From Flavimaribacter sp039888615 (GTDB lineage: Bacteria > Pseudomonadota > Alphaproteobacteria > Rhizobiales > Rhizobiaceae): DNA of 64,000 nt. The notes below the pieces were generated by a model, which searched no databases, was not told where the DNA came from, and saw only the letters and a program-made list of their open reading frames with translations. Made by a program: the position numbers and the translations under genes. The stretch lies in assembly GCA_039888615.1 (NCBI GenBank), contig JBDQQS010000005.1; one strand, given 5' to 3'. How positions within the stretch are numbered: position 1 is the first letter of the stretch; each line of letters begins with the position of its first letter. Below are positions 35,123 through 43,499 of the stretch, piece by piece.

Positions 35123-36147
35123 TGGGCGACAATCCGATAAAAGGTTTCGTGGTCGATCCTGCGGAGATCCGCACGATCGGCCACGACCTGCAGCGGCCTG
35201 AATGCATCCTCGCCGAGCCGGACGGATCGCTCTGGTCGGCGGACGCCCGCGGCGGCGTCGTTCACATCTTCCCGGATGGTCGGCAGGAGATCATCGCCCA
35301 GACCGAGCAGACGGATTTTGTGTCTGCGACCGATGACGCCGCGCGCTTCACGCAGGGCACGCTGCCGAACGGCCTTGCCTTTGCCCGTAACGGGGACATT
35401 CTCGTCTCCAATTTCGGCACCGACCGGCTGGAACTGATGAAGCGCACCGGCGAAAGCGAAGTGCTCTACGACACGATCGACGGCCGCGCTATCGGCAAGG
35501 TCAATTTCGTATTGCGCGACAGCCGCGACCGCGTCTGGCTCACCGTCTCGACCACCATTCCAAACTGGATGGAGGCGATAAGCCCCGATCTGAAAGACGG
35601 GTTTGTCGCCATGGCCGACGAGAAGGGTCTGCGCATCGTCGCCGACGGGTTTGCCTTCACCAACGAGATCCGTTTCGACGCGAAAGAGGAATGGCTCTAT
35701 GTCGTCGAGACGACCGGCAAGCGTATAACCCGTCTGCGGGTGCAGGAAGACGGCTCGCTGACTGACCGGGAGACGTTCGGGCCTTCCGATCACAACGCCT
35801 TCATCGACGGCATTGCCTTTGACGCCTACGGCAATCTCTGGGGCACCCATGTGATGATCGATCGCATATTCGCCATCACCCCGGAGGGCGACCTGGAGAT
35901 CATTCTTGACGATGACCACGGATCGGCCGCCGGCAAGGAATTGCTGATGGCCTTTGAGGAGGATCGCGTCACGCCCGAACTGCAAATGGCGTGCGGCGGC
36001 TCGATCGCGCCCTGGATGGCGAGCGTCACCTTTGGCGGTCCCGATCTGAAGAACGTCTATATCGGCAGCCTGCGCGGAACGACGATCCCGTATTTCCGCT
36101 CGCCCGTCGCAGGTCTTCCCATGGTTCACTGGAATGAAGGACAATGA
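35122..36147 (+). CDS. SMP-30/gluconolactonase-family lactonase
   Basis: Six-bladed beta-propeller lactonase of 341 residues. Expected metal-site residues are visible: Glu in RPECILAEPDG near the N-terminus, Asn in TLPNGLAF, Asn in FTNEIRF and Asp in FIDGIAFDAYGNLW. It probably hydrolyses a sugar-acid or other lactone. The ATG overlaps the BKACE stop (TGATG), and its own end overlaps the OsmC frame, so the four catabolic genes are translated as a chain. Confidence 0.88.
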   Translation: MGDNPIKGFVVDPAEIRTIGHDLQRPECILAEPDGSLWSADARGGVVHIFPDGRQEIIAQTEQTDFVSATDDAARFTQGTLPNGLAFARNGDILVSNFGTDRLELMKRTGESEVLYDTIDGRAIGKVNFVLRDSRDRVWLTVSTTIPNWMEAISPDLKDGFVAMADEKGLRIVADGFAFTNEIRFDAKEEWLYVVETTGKRITRLRVQEDGSLTDRETFGPSDHNAFIDGIAFDAYGNLWGTHVMIDRIFAITPEGDLEIILDDDHGSAAGKELLMAFEEDRVTPELQMACGGSIAPWMASVTFGGPDLKNVYIGSLRGTTIPYFRSPVAGLPMVHWNEGQ

Positions 36148-36148
36148 C

Positions 36149-36646
36149 ATGAGCGAATTTTCTGCGATGCCTGACCGCACGGTCGTCCAGTTCGACTGCC
36201 AGGGAAAGGCCGTCGGCAAGATGCGCAACGAACTCGCCGTACAGATGGTCAAGCCGTCGCTGGAGGAGTTCGAACTCGCCACCGACGAAGGGCCGTTCCA
36301 TGGTGGAGACGCTTCCGCGCCGCCGCCGCTCGCTTTGTTTGTGGGCTCCATCACCGGCTGCATCATGACGCAGATCCGTGCCTTTGCGAAACGGCTGGGC
36401 GTAACGCTCAACGATCTCGACGTGCACACCCGCGTTCAGTGGAACTGGAAACAGGTCGGCCGGGTTTACGAGACAGCGCCGAAGAGCTTCGAGATCGACG
36501 TGTTGATCGACAGTCCCGATCCGGAAGAAAAAGTCATTGAACTGATCGAGACAGCGAAGAAGGGGTGTTTCATCGAGCAGACGCTGGGCCAGGGCAACGC
36601 CATCCACCACCGCATGAAGACGCCGGATGGCTGGAAGGAAGTGTGA
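36149..36646 (+). CDS. OsmC-family protein
   Basis: 165 residues of the OsmC/Ohr fold, a small Cys-based peroxidase family. The two conserved Cys are in SITGCIMTQIR and KKGCFIEQ. I start at the ATG at 36149, one base after the lactonase stop, since AAGGAC lies upstream; an in-frame ATG at 36134 overlaps the lactonase gene. It closes the TRAP operon. In this setting it could detoxify a peroxide or act as a thiol-linked helper in degradation; neither is shown. Confidence 0.87.
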   Translation: MSEFSAMPDRTVVQFDCQGKAVGKMRNELAVQMVKPSLEEFELATDEGPFHGGDASAPPPLALFVGSITGCIMTQIRAFAKRLGVTLNDLDVHTRVQWNWKQVGRVYETAPKSFEIDVLIDSPDPEEKVIELIETAKKGCFIEQTLGQGNAIHHRMKTPDGWKEV

Positions 36647-36717
36647 TTGCGACGTGTTGAGTGGTTGAAGACACGCACTTCCCGTGCTTTGATAAATCAC
36701 CGCTCAAGGAGATCAAT

Positions 36718-36969
36718 ATGCGATCCTACCGAACCGCTTTCACCCTGCTTTTCCTGCCTGTGGCTATCGCCGCGTCAACAGCGGCTTTCGCCGTAACCGA
36801 CGACCAGAAACAGGCCCTGCGGGCCAATTGCCGCAGCGATTTCATTGCCCATTGCAGGGGTGTTTCGCCGGGCGGGGTTGAAGCCTTTCAGTGTCTTGCG
36901 AGGAATTCGCAGGATCTGTCAGCTGCTTGCCATGCCGCCGTCAAGGATGTCGATCCGGCCGTGAAATAG
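36718..36969 (+). CDS. Small exported cysteine-rich repeat protein
   Basis: 83 residues with a signal peptide (cleavage after AFA) and one copy of the Cys-rich repeat CRSDFIAHCRGV...CLARNSQDLSAAC, the pattern of the cysteine-rich GLG1-type repeat (PF00839 by recall). Such short periplasmic proteins are common in Hyphomicrobiales and have no known function. The ATG follows AAGGAG. It is 71 bases beyond the OsmC stop and is probably separate from that operon. Confidence 0.8.
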   Translation: MRSYRTAFTLLFLPVAIAASTAAFAVTDDQKQALRANCRSDFIAHCRGVSPGGVEAFQCLARNSQDLSAACHAAVKDVDPAVK

Positions 36970-36994
36970 CGGATGCGTCCGAGTTGCTTGTCAA

Positions 36995-37255
36995 TCAGTC
37001 CAGCTCTTTCTTGATGATCTTGTAGTCGGTGTCGAGTTTCAGATCATACTCCTTGCCATCGGGGCCGATCGCGTCGTCGACTTCCCAGACACGGTCGTCA
37101 TCGTCATCGTCGAATTCAATCTCTTCCCAGGACGTGTAGCCGGCTGTCGTCAAGACGTCTTCGATAGCCTTGCGTTCCTCGGTGTTTGGTGGACGGTCGG
37201 CCAGTGCGGTGGTCGTCGTTGCAACAAGGAGGCTGACGGCAAGAAAGAATCGCAT
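36995..37255 (-). CDS. Small exported PepSY-like acidic protein
   Basis: 86 residues with a signal peptide (cleavage after ALA, about residue 19). The mature part has the small PepSY-like layout: a helix ERKAIEDVLTTAGY, then WEEIEFDDDDDDRVWEV and a strand KEYDLKLDTDYKIIKKELD. The run of six Asp is notable. Related proteins are periplasmic and often annotated PepSY domain-containing; function unknown. It is 65 bases downstream of the sirtuin gene on the same strand. Confidence 0.78.
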   Translation of the reverse strand: MRFFLAVSLLVATTTTALADRPPNTEERKAIEDVLTTAGYTSWEEIEFDDDDDDRVWEVDDAIGPDGKEYDLKLDTDYKIIKKELD

Positions 37256-37320
37256 CGGGCATTGATCCCTATTGTTTGGATGAAAAAACAAACCTGGTCG
37301 GAAATTGGGTCCAAAATGGG

Positions 37321-38025
37321 TCAGTCCCGCAATAACCGCTCCACATAGGCCGGCGCCACCTCGGTCGCCTTGCCGTGGATCGCCTCGTCGAACAGCGAAA
37401 TACCCGCTGACGGCTCCAGATTGAGCTCGACCGTGTGAGCGCCAACCTCGCGGGCCTCGGCGACAAAGCCCGCCGCAGGATAGACATTGCCGCTGGTGCC
37501 GATGGAGATGAACAGGTCGCAATCGGTCAGCGCGGAATAGATCTCGTCCATTCGATAGGGCATCTCGCCAAACCACACCACGTCGGGGCGCATGCCGCCG
37601 TTCCTGTTGCAAGCTGCGCAGACCATGTCGACCGTCAGATCGGTTTCGCAGGGCGTGCGTGCGCCGCAATGCATGCACAGCACCCTCGCGATCTCGCCGT
37701 GCATATGGATGAGGTTCGTCGTGCCCGCCATTTCGTGCAGCGGGTCGATGTTCTGCGTAACGGTCAGCACATGGCCGGGAAATTCCGCCTCCAGCCTGGC
37801 AAGCGCCTTGTGAGCCGCGTTCGGCTGGACGTCACGGGCGTTGCCGCGGCGCGTGTTGTAAAAATTCAGAACCCGTTCGGGGTCGCGCAGAAAGGCCTCG
37901 GGCGTCGCTACGTCCTCGATCCGGTGCTTCTCCCAAATGCCGCCCTTGTCCCGGAACGTGGAGAGTCCGGATTCCGCCGACAGACCGGCGCCGCTCAGGA
38001 TGACGATGCGTTCATAGGCGACCAT
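37321..38025 (-). CDS. cobB: NAD-dependent protein deacylase, sirtuin class III
   Basis: Removes acetyl or succinyl groups from lysine using NAD. 234 residues. Motifs: GAGLSAESG (12-20), FRDKGGIW, QNID (91-94), the catalytic His109 in HMHGE, and zinc Cys117, 120, 136, 139. Tyr56 and Arg59 (FYNTRR) form the YxxR pair that marks class III sirtuins able to remove acidic acyl groups, as in E. coli CobB and SIRT5. I start at the ATG 38025; longer frames upstream run into the toxin gene. It follows the toxin by 45 bases. Confidence 0.95.
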   Translation of the reverse strand: MVAYERIVILSGAGLSAESGLSTFRDKGGIWEKHRIEDVATPEAFLRDPERVLNFYNTRRGNARDVQPNAAHKALARLEAEFPGHVLTVTQNIDPLHEMAGTTNLIHMHGEIARVLCMHCGARTPCETDLTVDMVCAACNRNGGMRPDVVWFGEMPYRMDEIYSALTDCDLFISIGTSGNVYPAAGFVAEAREVGAHTVELNLEPSAGISLFDEAIHGKATEVAPAYVERLLRD

Positions 38026-38069
38026 GCCGACAGTGATAGCATCGGGGGATGACAGGGAAAAGACCCGCT

Positions 38070-38494
38070 TCAGTCGAGCCGTCTTACCGGTTTGGAGCGC
38101 CGTGCTGAGAAGAGTTGTCTGAATTCGCGGATGATTATGAGGCGGAATTTCGGACTGAAACATCCGAGTTTTTCACCGCGTTCGAAATAAAATGAGCGCT
38201 CGAGTATATCAAGATTATACTCGTCGATAACAATCCAGAGCTTCAGAGAACCATCCAGACCGGCGCGGCGAATTTCCGTTTGTGGAATTTCAATTGCATG
38301 CGTTTCCGCATCGGGCGGCTTCGACGTGATCGGGAGTATGAAAAGGACGTGTTCGCCCGCGTGGGTTTTCGCAATCGCTACGAAGGAGATGGATCTGTTT
38401 TACGACCTTCGGTTTCGTTTCGCGCATGCTGCCAACGCCATTGACAAGAATAACGCCAGACATCGCCTTCCCGGGGAAGATCATTTTTACTCAC
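38070..38494 (-). pseudogene. Toxin of a type II TA module, frameshifted
   Basis: The frame starts at a GTG (38494) overlapping the antitoxin stop and reads LPREGDVWRYSCQWRWQHAR...EGRKTDPSP to a TAG at 38380-38378. A second frame, open from 38399 to the TGA at 38072-38070, continues the same protein: FVAIAKTHAGEHVLFILPI, AIEIPQTEIRRAGLDGS, LWIVIDEYN. Joined it is about 141 residues, resembling an uncharacterised growth-inhibitor family that pairs with Phd/YefM-like antitoxins. The layout (xRPGDV...GRK.RP...LPITHxPP...IEIP) supports a MazF/PemK-like role, from memory. The shift lies within 38379-38399. Either the gene is dead or a base is miscalled. Confidence 0.65.
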
Positions 38495-38730
38495 CGTCGA
38501 GTTCTTCCAATTGGCGATCGAGCTCGGAGACAAGCAGATCCGCGATGTCGTCCGGGGTTTCTTCTATGCTGTAAGCACGACACGAATCGGATTCGCCGTT
38601 CATATTGTTCGGCGCTCATCAGCACATAACGCAGCTTGTCGTGTTTGGTGATTGCGACCGGCGCGGTTTCCGCTGCGTGCAGCACGTCGCCGACATGCTG
38701 TTTCAGGCCACTCGACCGAAAAGCCTTCAT
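38487..38730 (-). pseudogene. Phd/YefM-type antitoxin, frameshifted
   Basis: The N-terminal frame (from 38730) reads MKAFRSSGLKQHVGDVLHAA, then PVAITKHDKLRYVLMSAEQYE, a clear Phd/YefM DNA-binding domain. The C-terminal toxin-binding part continues in the next frame, YSIEETPDDIADLLVSELDR ending LEELDGE with TAA at 38489-38487. The shift occurs near 38590-38603; an ATG at 38603 opens the second frame and could in principle give a 38-residue product. A full protein would be about 80 residues, normal for the family. The toxin GTG overlaps its stop, the usual TA coupling. Confidence 0.72.
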
Positions 38731-38809
38731 TGCAGGGCTCGCTACAAGATATTTGGTCTATTTTAGACAGAAAATCAAATGGATTGCCGACAAAACGGCT
38801 CCTGAGACC

Positions 38810-39241
38810 TCAACTCCTGACCACCAGCACCGACTGGTCGGCGTGGCGCATGACGCGGGCCGCGTTGGGGCCGAGAAGATAGTCCTGCAGCGCCGGGCGG
38901 TGCGACCCCATGACGATGAGGTCGACCTTGAGATTGTTCGCGGCCCTGATGATCTCCTCATAGATGCTGCCATGGGCGATCACGTGCTGCAGCGGCGTCC
39001 CCTCCGGAACGGTCTTCGCGGTGAAGGCGTGCAGTTCGGTCTGTGCGTGTTCGATGAGCTGACTTTCGTGCCCCTTTGGAAAAAAGGTGCCGACAATGCT
39101 CAACCCGTAATCCGGGACCACGGTGATCACGTGTAACGTGTCGCCCTTGGTGAACACCTCCATAGCGCCGGTGATGACTTTGGTCGAGGTTTCCTGGTCG
39201 CCGAGATCGACTGCGGCAAGGATGTTGCGAAACATGGTCAT
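38810..39241 (-). CDS. Universal stress protein (UspA family), TRAP-associated
   Basis: 143-residue ATP-binding USP. The nucleotide motif is seen as MGSHRPALQDYLLGPNAARV, followed by the dimer strand SVLVVR. Its ATG overlaps the stop of the fused TRAP permease by four bases (ATGA), so it is made with the transporter. A USP that regulates a TRAP importer is known (TeaD of the Halomonas ectoine system), and a similar role is inferred here. Confidence 0.92.
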   Translation of the reverse strand: MTMFRNILAAVDLGDQETSTKVITGAMEVFTKGDTLHVITVVPDYGLSIVGTFFPKGHESQLIEHAQTELHAFTAKTVPEGTPLQHVIAHGSIYEEIIRAANNLKVDLIVMGSHRPALQDYLLGPNAARVMRHADQSVLVVRS

Positions 39242-42075
39242 GACGAAGCTCCCTGCCCGGCGGCGGTGGATGCGGGCTCTGGTTCGGCCCGGCGCGTCTG
39301 CAGCATGTAGATCAGCCCCAGCAGCAGCAATGCGGGAATATAGAACCAGTATTTTGACGGTTGGTTGGCAGGAACCAGCACCGATTCGATGACCTGGTCG
39401 AAGTCGAAGCCGGCTTGCTGTGCGGGCGAATCGTAGATGGCGTTGTCGACCAGCACCTTGCCGTCTTCGTTATAGAGTTCCAGGCCGAAGGCTTCCAGGC
39501 GCTCTTCGCCGGTTGGCTCGTCGCCCACATCGATAATCATGGTCAGGGTGATCGGCTCGCCGACATCGTCGAGGCCGTCGACGATCGCCCTGATTTCGGA
39601 GTCGGGCTTAGCCGCGCCCATGGCCTGCGCCAGTTCCGTTGGCGGAACCGATGTGAAGGGTGGCGAGACATAGTCCATCCAGAAGCCGGGTCTGAAGAGG
39701 GTGAATGCGATCACGATCAGCGCAATCGACTCCCAGATCCGCGATCGGGTCATGAAGAACCCTTGCGAACCGGCGGTGAATATCAACATCGCCGCCGTCG
39801 CCACAATGAAAACAAACACGCCCTCGTACCAGGTCACGTCGATCAGAAGGATGTCGGTGTTGAAGATGAACAGGAACGGCAGCAACGCCGTTCTGAGCGA
39901 ATAGAAGAAGGCGACGAAGCCGGTGCGGATCGGGTCGCCGCCGGAGACCGCCGCCGCCGCGAAGGAGGCGAGCCCCACCGGCGGCGTCACATCCGCCATG
40001 ATGCCGAAATAGAAGACGAACAGATGGACGGCGATCAATGGCACGATCAGCCCGCTCTGCTGGCCGAGCGCCACGATCACGGGCGCGAGCAGGGCTGAAA
40101 CGACGATATAGTTCGCCGTCGTTGGAAGGCCCATGCCGAGGATGAGGCTCAGGATCGCGGTAAAGATCAGGATCAGCATGATCTGGCCTTGGGACAGGAA
40201 CTCCACAAGGGCGGCAAGCACGGATCCAACGCCGGTCTGCGACACTGCGCCGACAATGATGCCGGCCGCGGCCGTCGCAATGCCGATGCCGATCATGTTT
40301 CGCGCGCCGGTGATCATGCCGTCGATCAGTTCGCTGAAGCCGCGCCAGGTCGCGCCGGCCGTTGGTTCGCCGCGGAACTTCGCGAAGAGCGGCCTCTGGG
40401 TAAGAAGGATGAAGATCATGAAGGCGGTCGCCCAGAAGGCCGAGAGCGAAGGCGAAAGACGCTCCACCATCAGGCACCAGATCAGGACGAGAACGGGTAG
40501 CAGGAAGTGCAGTCCCGATTTGACTGTCGGTCCGGGTTCCGGAAGTCGCACCACCGGTTCGTTCGGGTCGTCCAGCTCAAGTTCGGGATAGGTCGAGCAG
40601 AACCGCACCAGTCCCACATAGGCGACGCCGAGAAGCACGGCGATGATCCACGGCGTTGCATCGCCGGCGACGCCGCCGATGAAGTCGAGCAGGTAGAAAA
40701 TGAGGAAGGCGGTGATCACCGCAAAGCCCAGGACCATTGCGCCTGTAGATAAAACCCGGCCGCGTCCTTTCTCGCTGAGCCGGGACCGGATCATCGCGAA
40801 GATGGCGACAATGATCGCCAGCGCGACGATTGTGCCGATGAGCGAAAGACCGGCCGATTGCGCGGCCTGGAAGGCGGCGAAGAGATAATAGACCGCGCTT
40901 GCGGCGGCCAGGATCACCGCCATCGTTATGCCGAACGAGATCAGCCCCCATTTCAGCGGCTTCGGTTCGCTTGCCCGCGGCAGGCCGGCCATGTTCTGCT
41001 TCTTGGCTTCCAGGTGAACGATATAGACCAGAGCGATATAGGAGATGATCGCCGGCACGAAGGCGTGCTTGACCACCTCGAAATACGAGATCCCGATATA
41101 TTCGACCATGAGAAAGGCGGCGGCGCCCATCACGGGCGGCATGATCTGGCCGTTGACGGAGGAGGCGACTTCGACGGCGCCGGCCTTCTCGGCGGAAAAG
41201 CCCACCCGGCGCATCATCGGAATGGTGAAGGTTCCGGTCGTCACCACATTGGCGATCGATGAACCGGAAATAAGGCCGGTCATGCCGGAGGCGACGACGG
41301 CCGCTTTGGCCGGTCCGCCGCTGAAGTGGCCCATCATCGAGAAGGCGACCTTGATGAAGTAGTTACCGGCGCCCGCCTTGTCGAGCAATGCGCCGAACAG
41401 CACGAACAGGAAGACCAGGTCGGTGGAGACGCCGAGCGCGATGCCGAACACGCCTTCAGTGGACAGCCACTGGTGATAGGCGACGGCGTCGAAGCTCGCG
41501 CCCTTCCAGGCCAGGAAGCCTGGCGCATAGGGACCGAGGAACGTGTAGCCGAGAAACACGATCGCCACGATCATCAGCGGCGGCCCGAGCGCCCGGCGCG
41601 TGGCTTCCAGTAGTAGAATGATGCCGACGACAGAGACCGTCACGTCGAGCGTATCGGGGTTGTTGGGCCTGTCGGAGAGCCGGGTTCCGAGGACCCCGTC
41701 CATAAAGTCTGTATCGAACAGGAACAAATAAAATGAGCAGAAGGCGGCGACGATTGCGAGCACCCAGTCTGACACGGGCACAACGTGACGCGGCGAATTC
41801 TTGAAAGCGGGATAGGCGAGATAAGCGAGAAACAGCGCGAAAGCGAGATGAATCGGTCGCGCCTCGCCGCTCGAAAACACCCCGAAACCTGTCGTGTAGG
41901 GAACCGGTGAAGCGATCCATATCTGGAAGATCGACCATGCGAGCGCTACGCCCGCGATCAGAAGCACAACGTTTCGGTTATCCGGACTGCGGCCGCCGGT
42001 ATCAGTCGACGCAACGAGATCGTCGAGTTCGTCACTGCTCATTATTGTTGTATCGGACTCGGATTCCTGACTCAT
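39238..42075 (-). CDS. Fused TRAP transporter permease (TAXI type, DctQM fusion)
   Basis: 945-residue inner-membrane protein joining the small and large TRAP subunits. After an acidic N-terminal tail come about 18 or more hydrophobic segments. TRAP large-subunit features are GLISGSSIANVVTTGTFTIP, EVASSVNGQIMPPVMGAAAF and MGLPTTANYIV, and the C-terminus ends with a soluble insert and two membrane helices. It follows the TAXI binding-protein gene after 78 bases that include a stable hairpin, and is coupled to the USP gene. The substrate is unknown; TAXI systems are known for glutamate and other dicarboxylates. Confidence 0.94.
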   Translation of the reverse strand: MSQESESDTTIMSSDELDDLVASTDTGGRSPDNRNVVLLIAGVALAWSIFQIWIASPVPYTTGFGVFSSGEARPIHLAFALFLAYLAYPAFKNSPRHVVPVSDWVLAIVAAFCSFYLFLFDTDFMDGVLGTRLSDRPNNPDTLDVTVSVVGIILLLEATRRALGPPLMIVAIVFLGYTFLGPYAPGFLAWKGASFDAVAYHQWLSTEGVFGIALGVSTDLVFLFVLFGALLDKAGAGNYFIKVAFSMMGHFSGGPAKAAVVASGMTGLISGSSIANVVTTGTFTIPMMRRVGFSAEKAGAVEVASSVNGQIMPPVMGAAAFLMVEYIGISYFEVVKHAFVPAIISYIALVYIVHLEAKKQNMAGLPRASEPKPLKWGLISFGITMAVILAAASAVYYLFAAFQAAQSAGLSLIGTIVALAIIVAIFAMIRSRLSEKGRGRVLSTGAMVLGFAVITAFLIFYLLDFIGGVAGDATPWIIAVLLGVAYVGLVRFCSTYPELELDDPNEPVVRLPEPGPTVKSGLHFLLPVLVLIWCLMVERLSPSLSAFWATAFMIFILLTQRPLFAKFRGEPTAGATWRGFSELIDGMITGARNMIGIGIATAAAGIIVGAVSQTGVGSVLAALVEFLSQGQIMLILIFTAILSLILGMGLPTTANYIVVSALLAPVIVALGQQSGLIVPLIAVHLFVFYFGIMADVTPPVGLASFAAAAVSGGDPIRTGFVAFFYSLRTALLPFLFIFNTDILLIDVTWYEGVFVFIVATAAMLIFTAGSQGFFMTRSRIWESIALIVIAFTLFRPGFWMDYVSPPFTSVPPTELAQAMGAAKPDSEIRAIVDGLDDVGEPITLTMIIDVGDEPTGEERLEAFGLELYNEDGKVLVDNAIYDSPAQQAGFDFDQVIESVLVPANQPSKYWFYIPALLLLGLIYMLQTRRAEPEPASTAAGQGASS

Positions 42076-42115
42076 CGTAACGCCCCCGTGGCCTTCCCCG
42101 TTTTATTATTGTGCG

Positions 42116-42140
42116 GCGGGCGTCCGTGACAGACGCCCGC
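42116..42140 (-). promoter_or_regulatory. Stem-loop between the TAXI binding-protein and permease genes
   Basis: GCGGGCGTC (42116-42124), seven-base loop, GACGCCCGC (42132-42140): a perfect 9-bp stem 14 bases after the binding-protein stop. No T tract follows on the minus strand. It probably protects or partly attenuates the transcript so that the binding protein is made in excess. Confidence 0.65.
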
Positions 42141-42153
42141 TGCCGGCTGCGGA

Positions 42154-43125
42154 TTACATCCAGCCCTGTTCCTTGTAGTATTTGGCTGCGCCGTCATGCA
42201 GCGGCGCCGACAGGTTGTTCTTGATCATGTCTTCCTGGTTCAGATTCTCGAAGGCAGGATGCATCTTCTTGAACCGGTCGAAATTCTCGAACACAGCCTT
42301 GGTGATTTCGTACACCACCTCGTCCGGCGTATCGGTGGAGGCGACGAAGGTCGCGCCCACGCCGAAGGTCGTCGTGTCGCCGTCTGTACCGGTGTACATG
42401 CCGCCCGGAATGGTCGCGACCGCGTAGAATGCGTTGTCTTCGACGAGCTTCTTGGTCGCGTCATTGTCGACGTTGATCAGCTTCGATTCGCAGGAGGTAG
42501 TGGCCTCTTTGATCGAACCGTTCGGATGGCCAACGGTAAAGACGATCGCGTCAACCTTGTTGTCGCAGAGCGCCGCCGACTGCTCGGAGGATTTCAACTC
42601 GGAGGCGAGGGCGAAATCGTCCATCGTCCAGCCCATCTCCTTCATCAGCACTTCCATCGTGCCGCGCTGGCCGGAGCCCGGATTGCCGACGTTGACTCGC
42701 TTGCCTTTCAGATCATCGAAACTGTCGATGCCGGAATCGGCGCGCGCAACAACGGTGAACGGCTCGGGATGCACAGAAAAGACAGCCCTCAATCCTTCGA
42801 ATGCTCCGTCGGGAAACTGCTCGGGCGCCGTGCCGTTGTAGGCGTGATACTGCCAGTCGGACTGGGCGACGCCGAGGTCAAGATCGCCGTTGCGAATTCC
42901 GTTGATATTGGCGACAGAGCCGCCGGTGGTGTGCGTGCACTTGATGTCGTGATCCGACGTGCCGCGATTGACCAGACGGCAGATGGCGCCGCCCACCTGA
43001 TAGTAAACGCCGGTTTGTCCGCCGGTGCCGATCGTCACAAAGGTCTCTGCGGCTGCATAACCGCTGGAGAAGGCCAGTGTTGCGGCGAGCGCCGATCCGG
43101 CCAGAATTTTGCGTGCTAACATCAT
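42154..43125 (-). CDS. TAXI-family TRAP substrate-binding protein
   Basis: Periplasmic binding protein of 323 residues. The signal peptide ends YAAA (residue 26), followed by the family start ETFVTIGTGGQTGVYYQVGG, the TAXI signature. Other typical segments are GVAQSDWQYHAYNG and KGKRVNVGNPGSGQRG. I start at the first of two ATGs at 43125, with GGGAG upstream; a longer frame upstream has no signal sequence. It heads the TRAP-USP operon. Confidence 0.94.
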   Translation of the reverse strand: MMLARKILAGSALAATLAFSSGYAAAETFVTIGTGGQTGVYYQVGGAICRLVNRGTSDHDIKCTHTTGGSVANINGIRNGDLDLGVAQSDWQYHAYNGTAPEQFPDGAFEGLRAVFSVHPEPFTVVARADSGIDSFDDLKGKRVNVGNPGSGQRGTMEVLMKEMGWTMDDFALASELKSSEQSAALCDNKVDAIVFTVGHPNGSIKEATTSCESKLINVDNDATKKLVEDNAFYAVATIPGGMYTGTDGDTTTFGVGATFVASTDTPDEVVYEITKAVFENFDRFKKMHPAFENLNQEDMIKNNLSAPLHDGAAKYYKEQGWM

Positions 43126-43499
43126 ATGTGCTCCCTGATTGATGTTTGTTGTGACGCTGACCGGTCTTGCCTTGGCCTGCGCCTGTTTGTCTTCGCCTCC
43201 GCCGTCAGCGTTGTGGCTGGGCGCCTGGTGCGACAATGGAGAAAAAGAACCGGGTATTGTCCTTCCGGACAAGAGAGGGTCGGGCTTGGCAGGTTGAGGC
43301 TGTGCGCGATCTGGTGGTTGATCGAAACAAGGCTGTCCACACTGCCGCTCCTGCGAGTTCCCGTATTGGTGGGGACAAAGTCTTCCAAACAAATCTAGCG
43401 TTGTCAATCAAAGGAACTTGAGTATGATCCGGCGCTGTCCCGGAGCCTTATGTCCGAAAGTAGGAGTCCTCTCTGTCCCTGGAAGCCCTTCCACGCATC
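43126..43499. promoter_or_regulatory. Divergent promoter region between the TAXI and BKACE genes
   Basis: 374 bases between divergent genes with no convincing ORF. An inverted repeat TTGTCC-TTCC-GGACAA lies at 43257-43272. A ribosome site AGGAG (43462-43466) stands six bases before a CTG at 43473, in frame with the BKACE gene. Confidence 0.45.
43257..43272. promoter_or_regulatory. Inverted repeat in the TAXI-BKACE divergent region
   Basis: TTGTCC (43257-43262), TTCC, GGACAA (43267-43272), preceded by A. A candidate operator; it is loosely similar to the ATTGCCG dyad at 44263 but does not share its spacing. Confidence 0.4.

Noticed and set aside
38290..38484. Minus-strand frame starting ATG at 38484, first taken as the toxin
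   Set aside because: The conserved toxin sequence reads in the two other frames (from GTG 38494, then after 38399), so this is the wrong phase.
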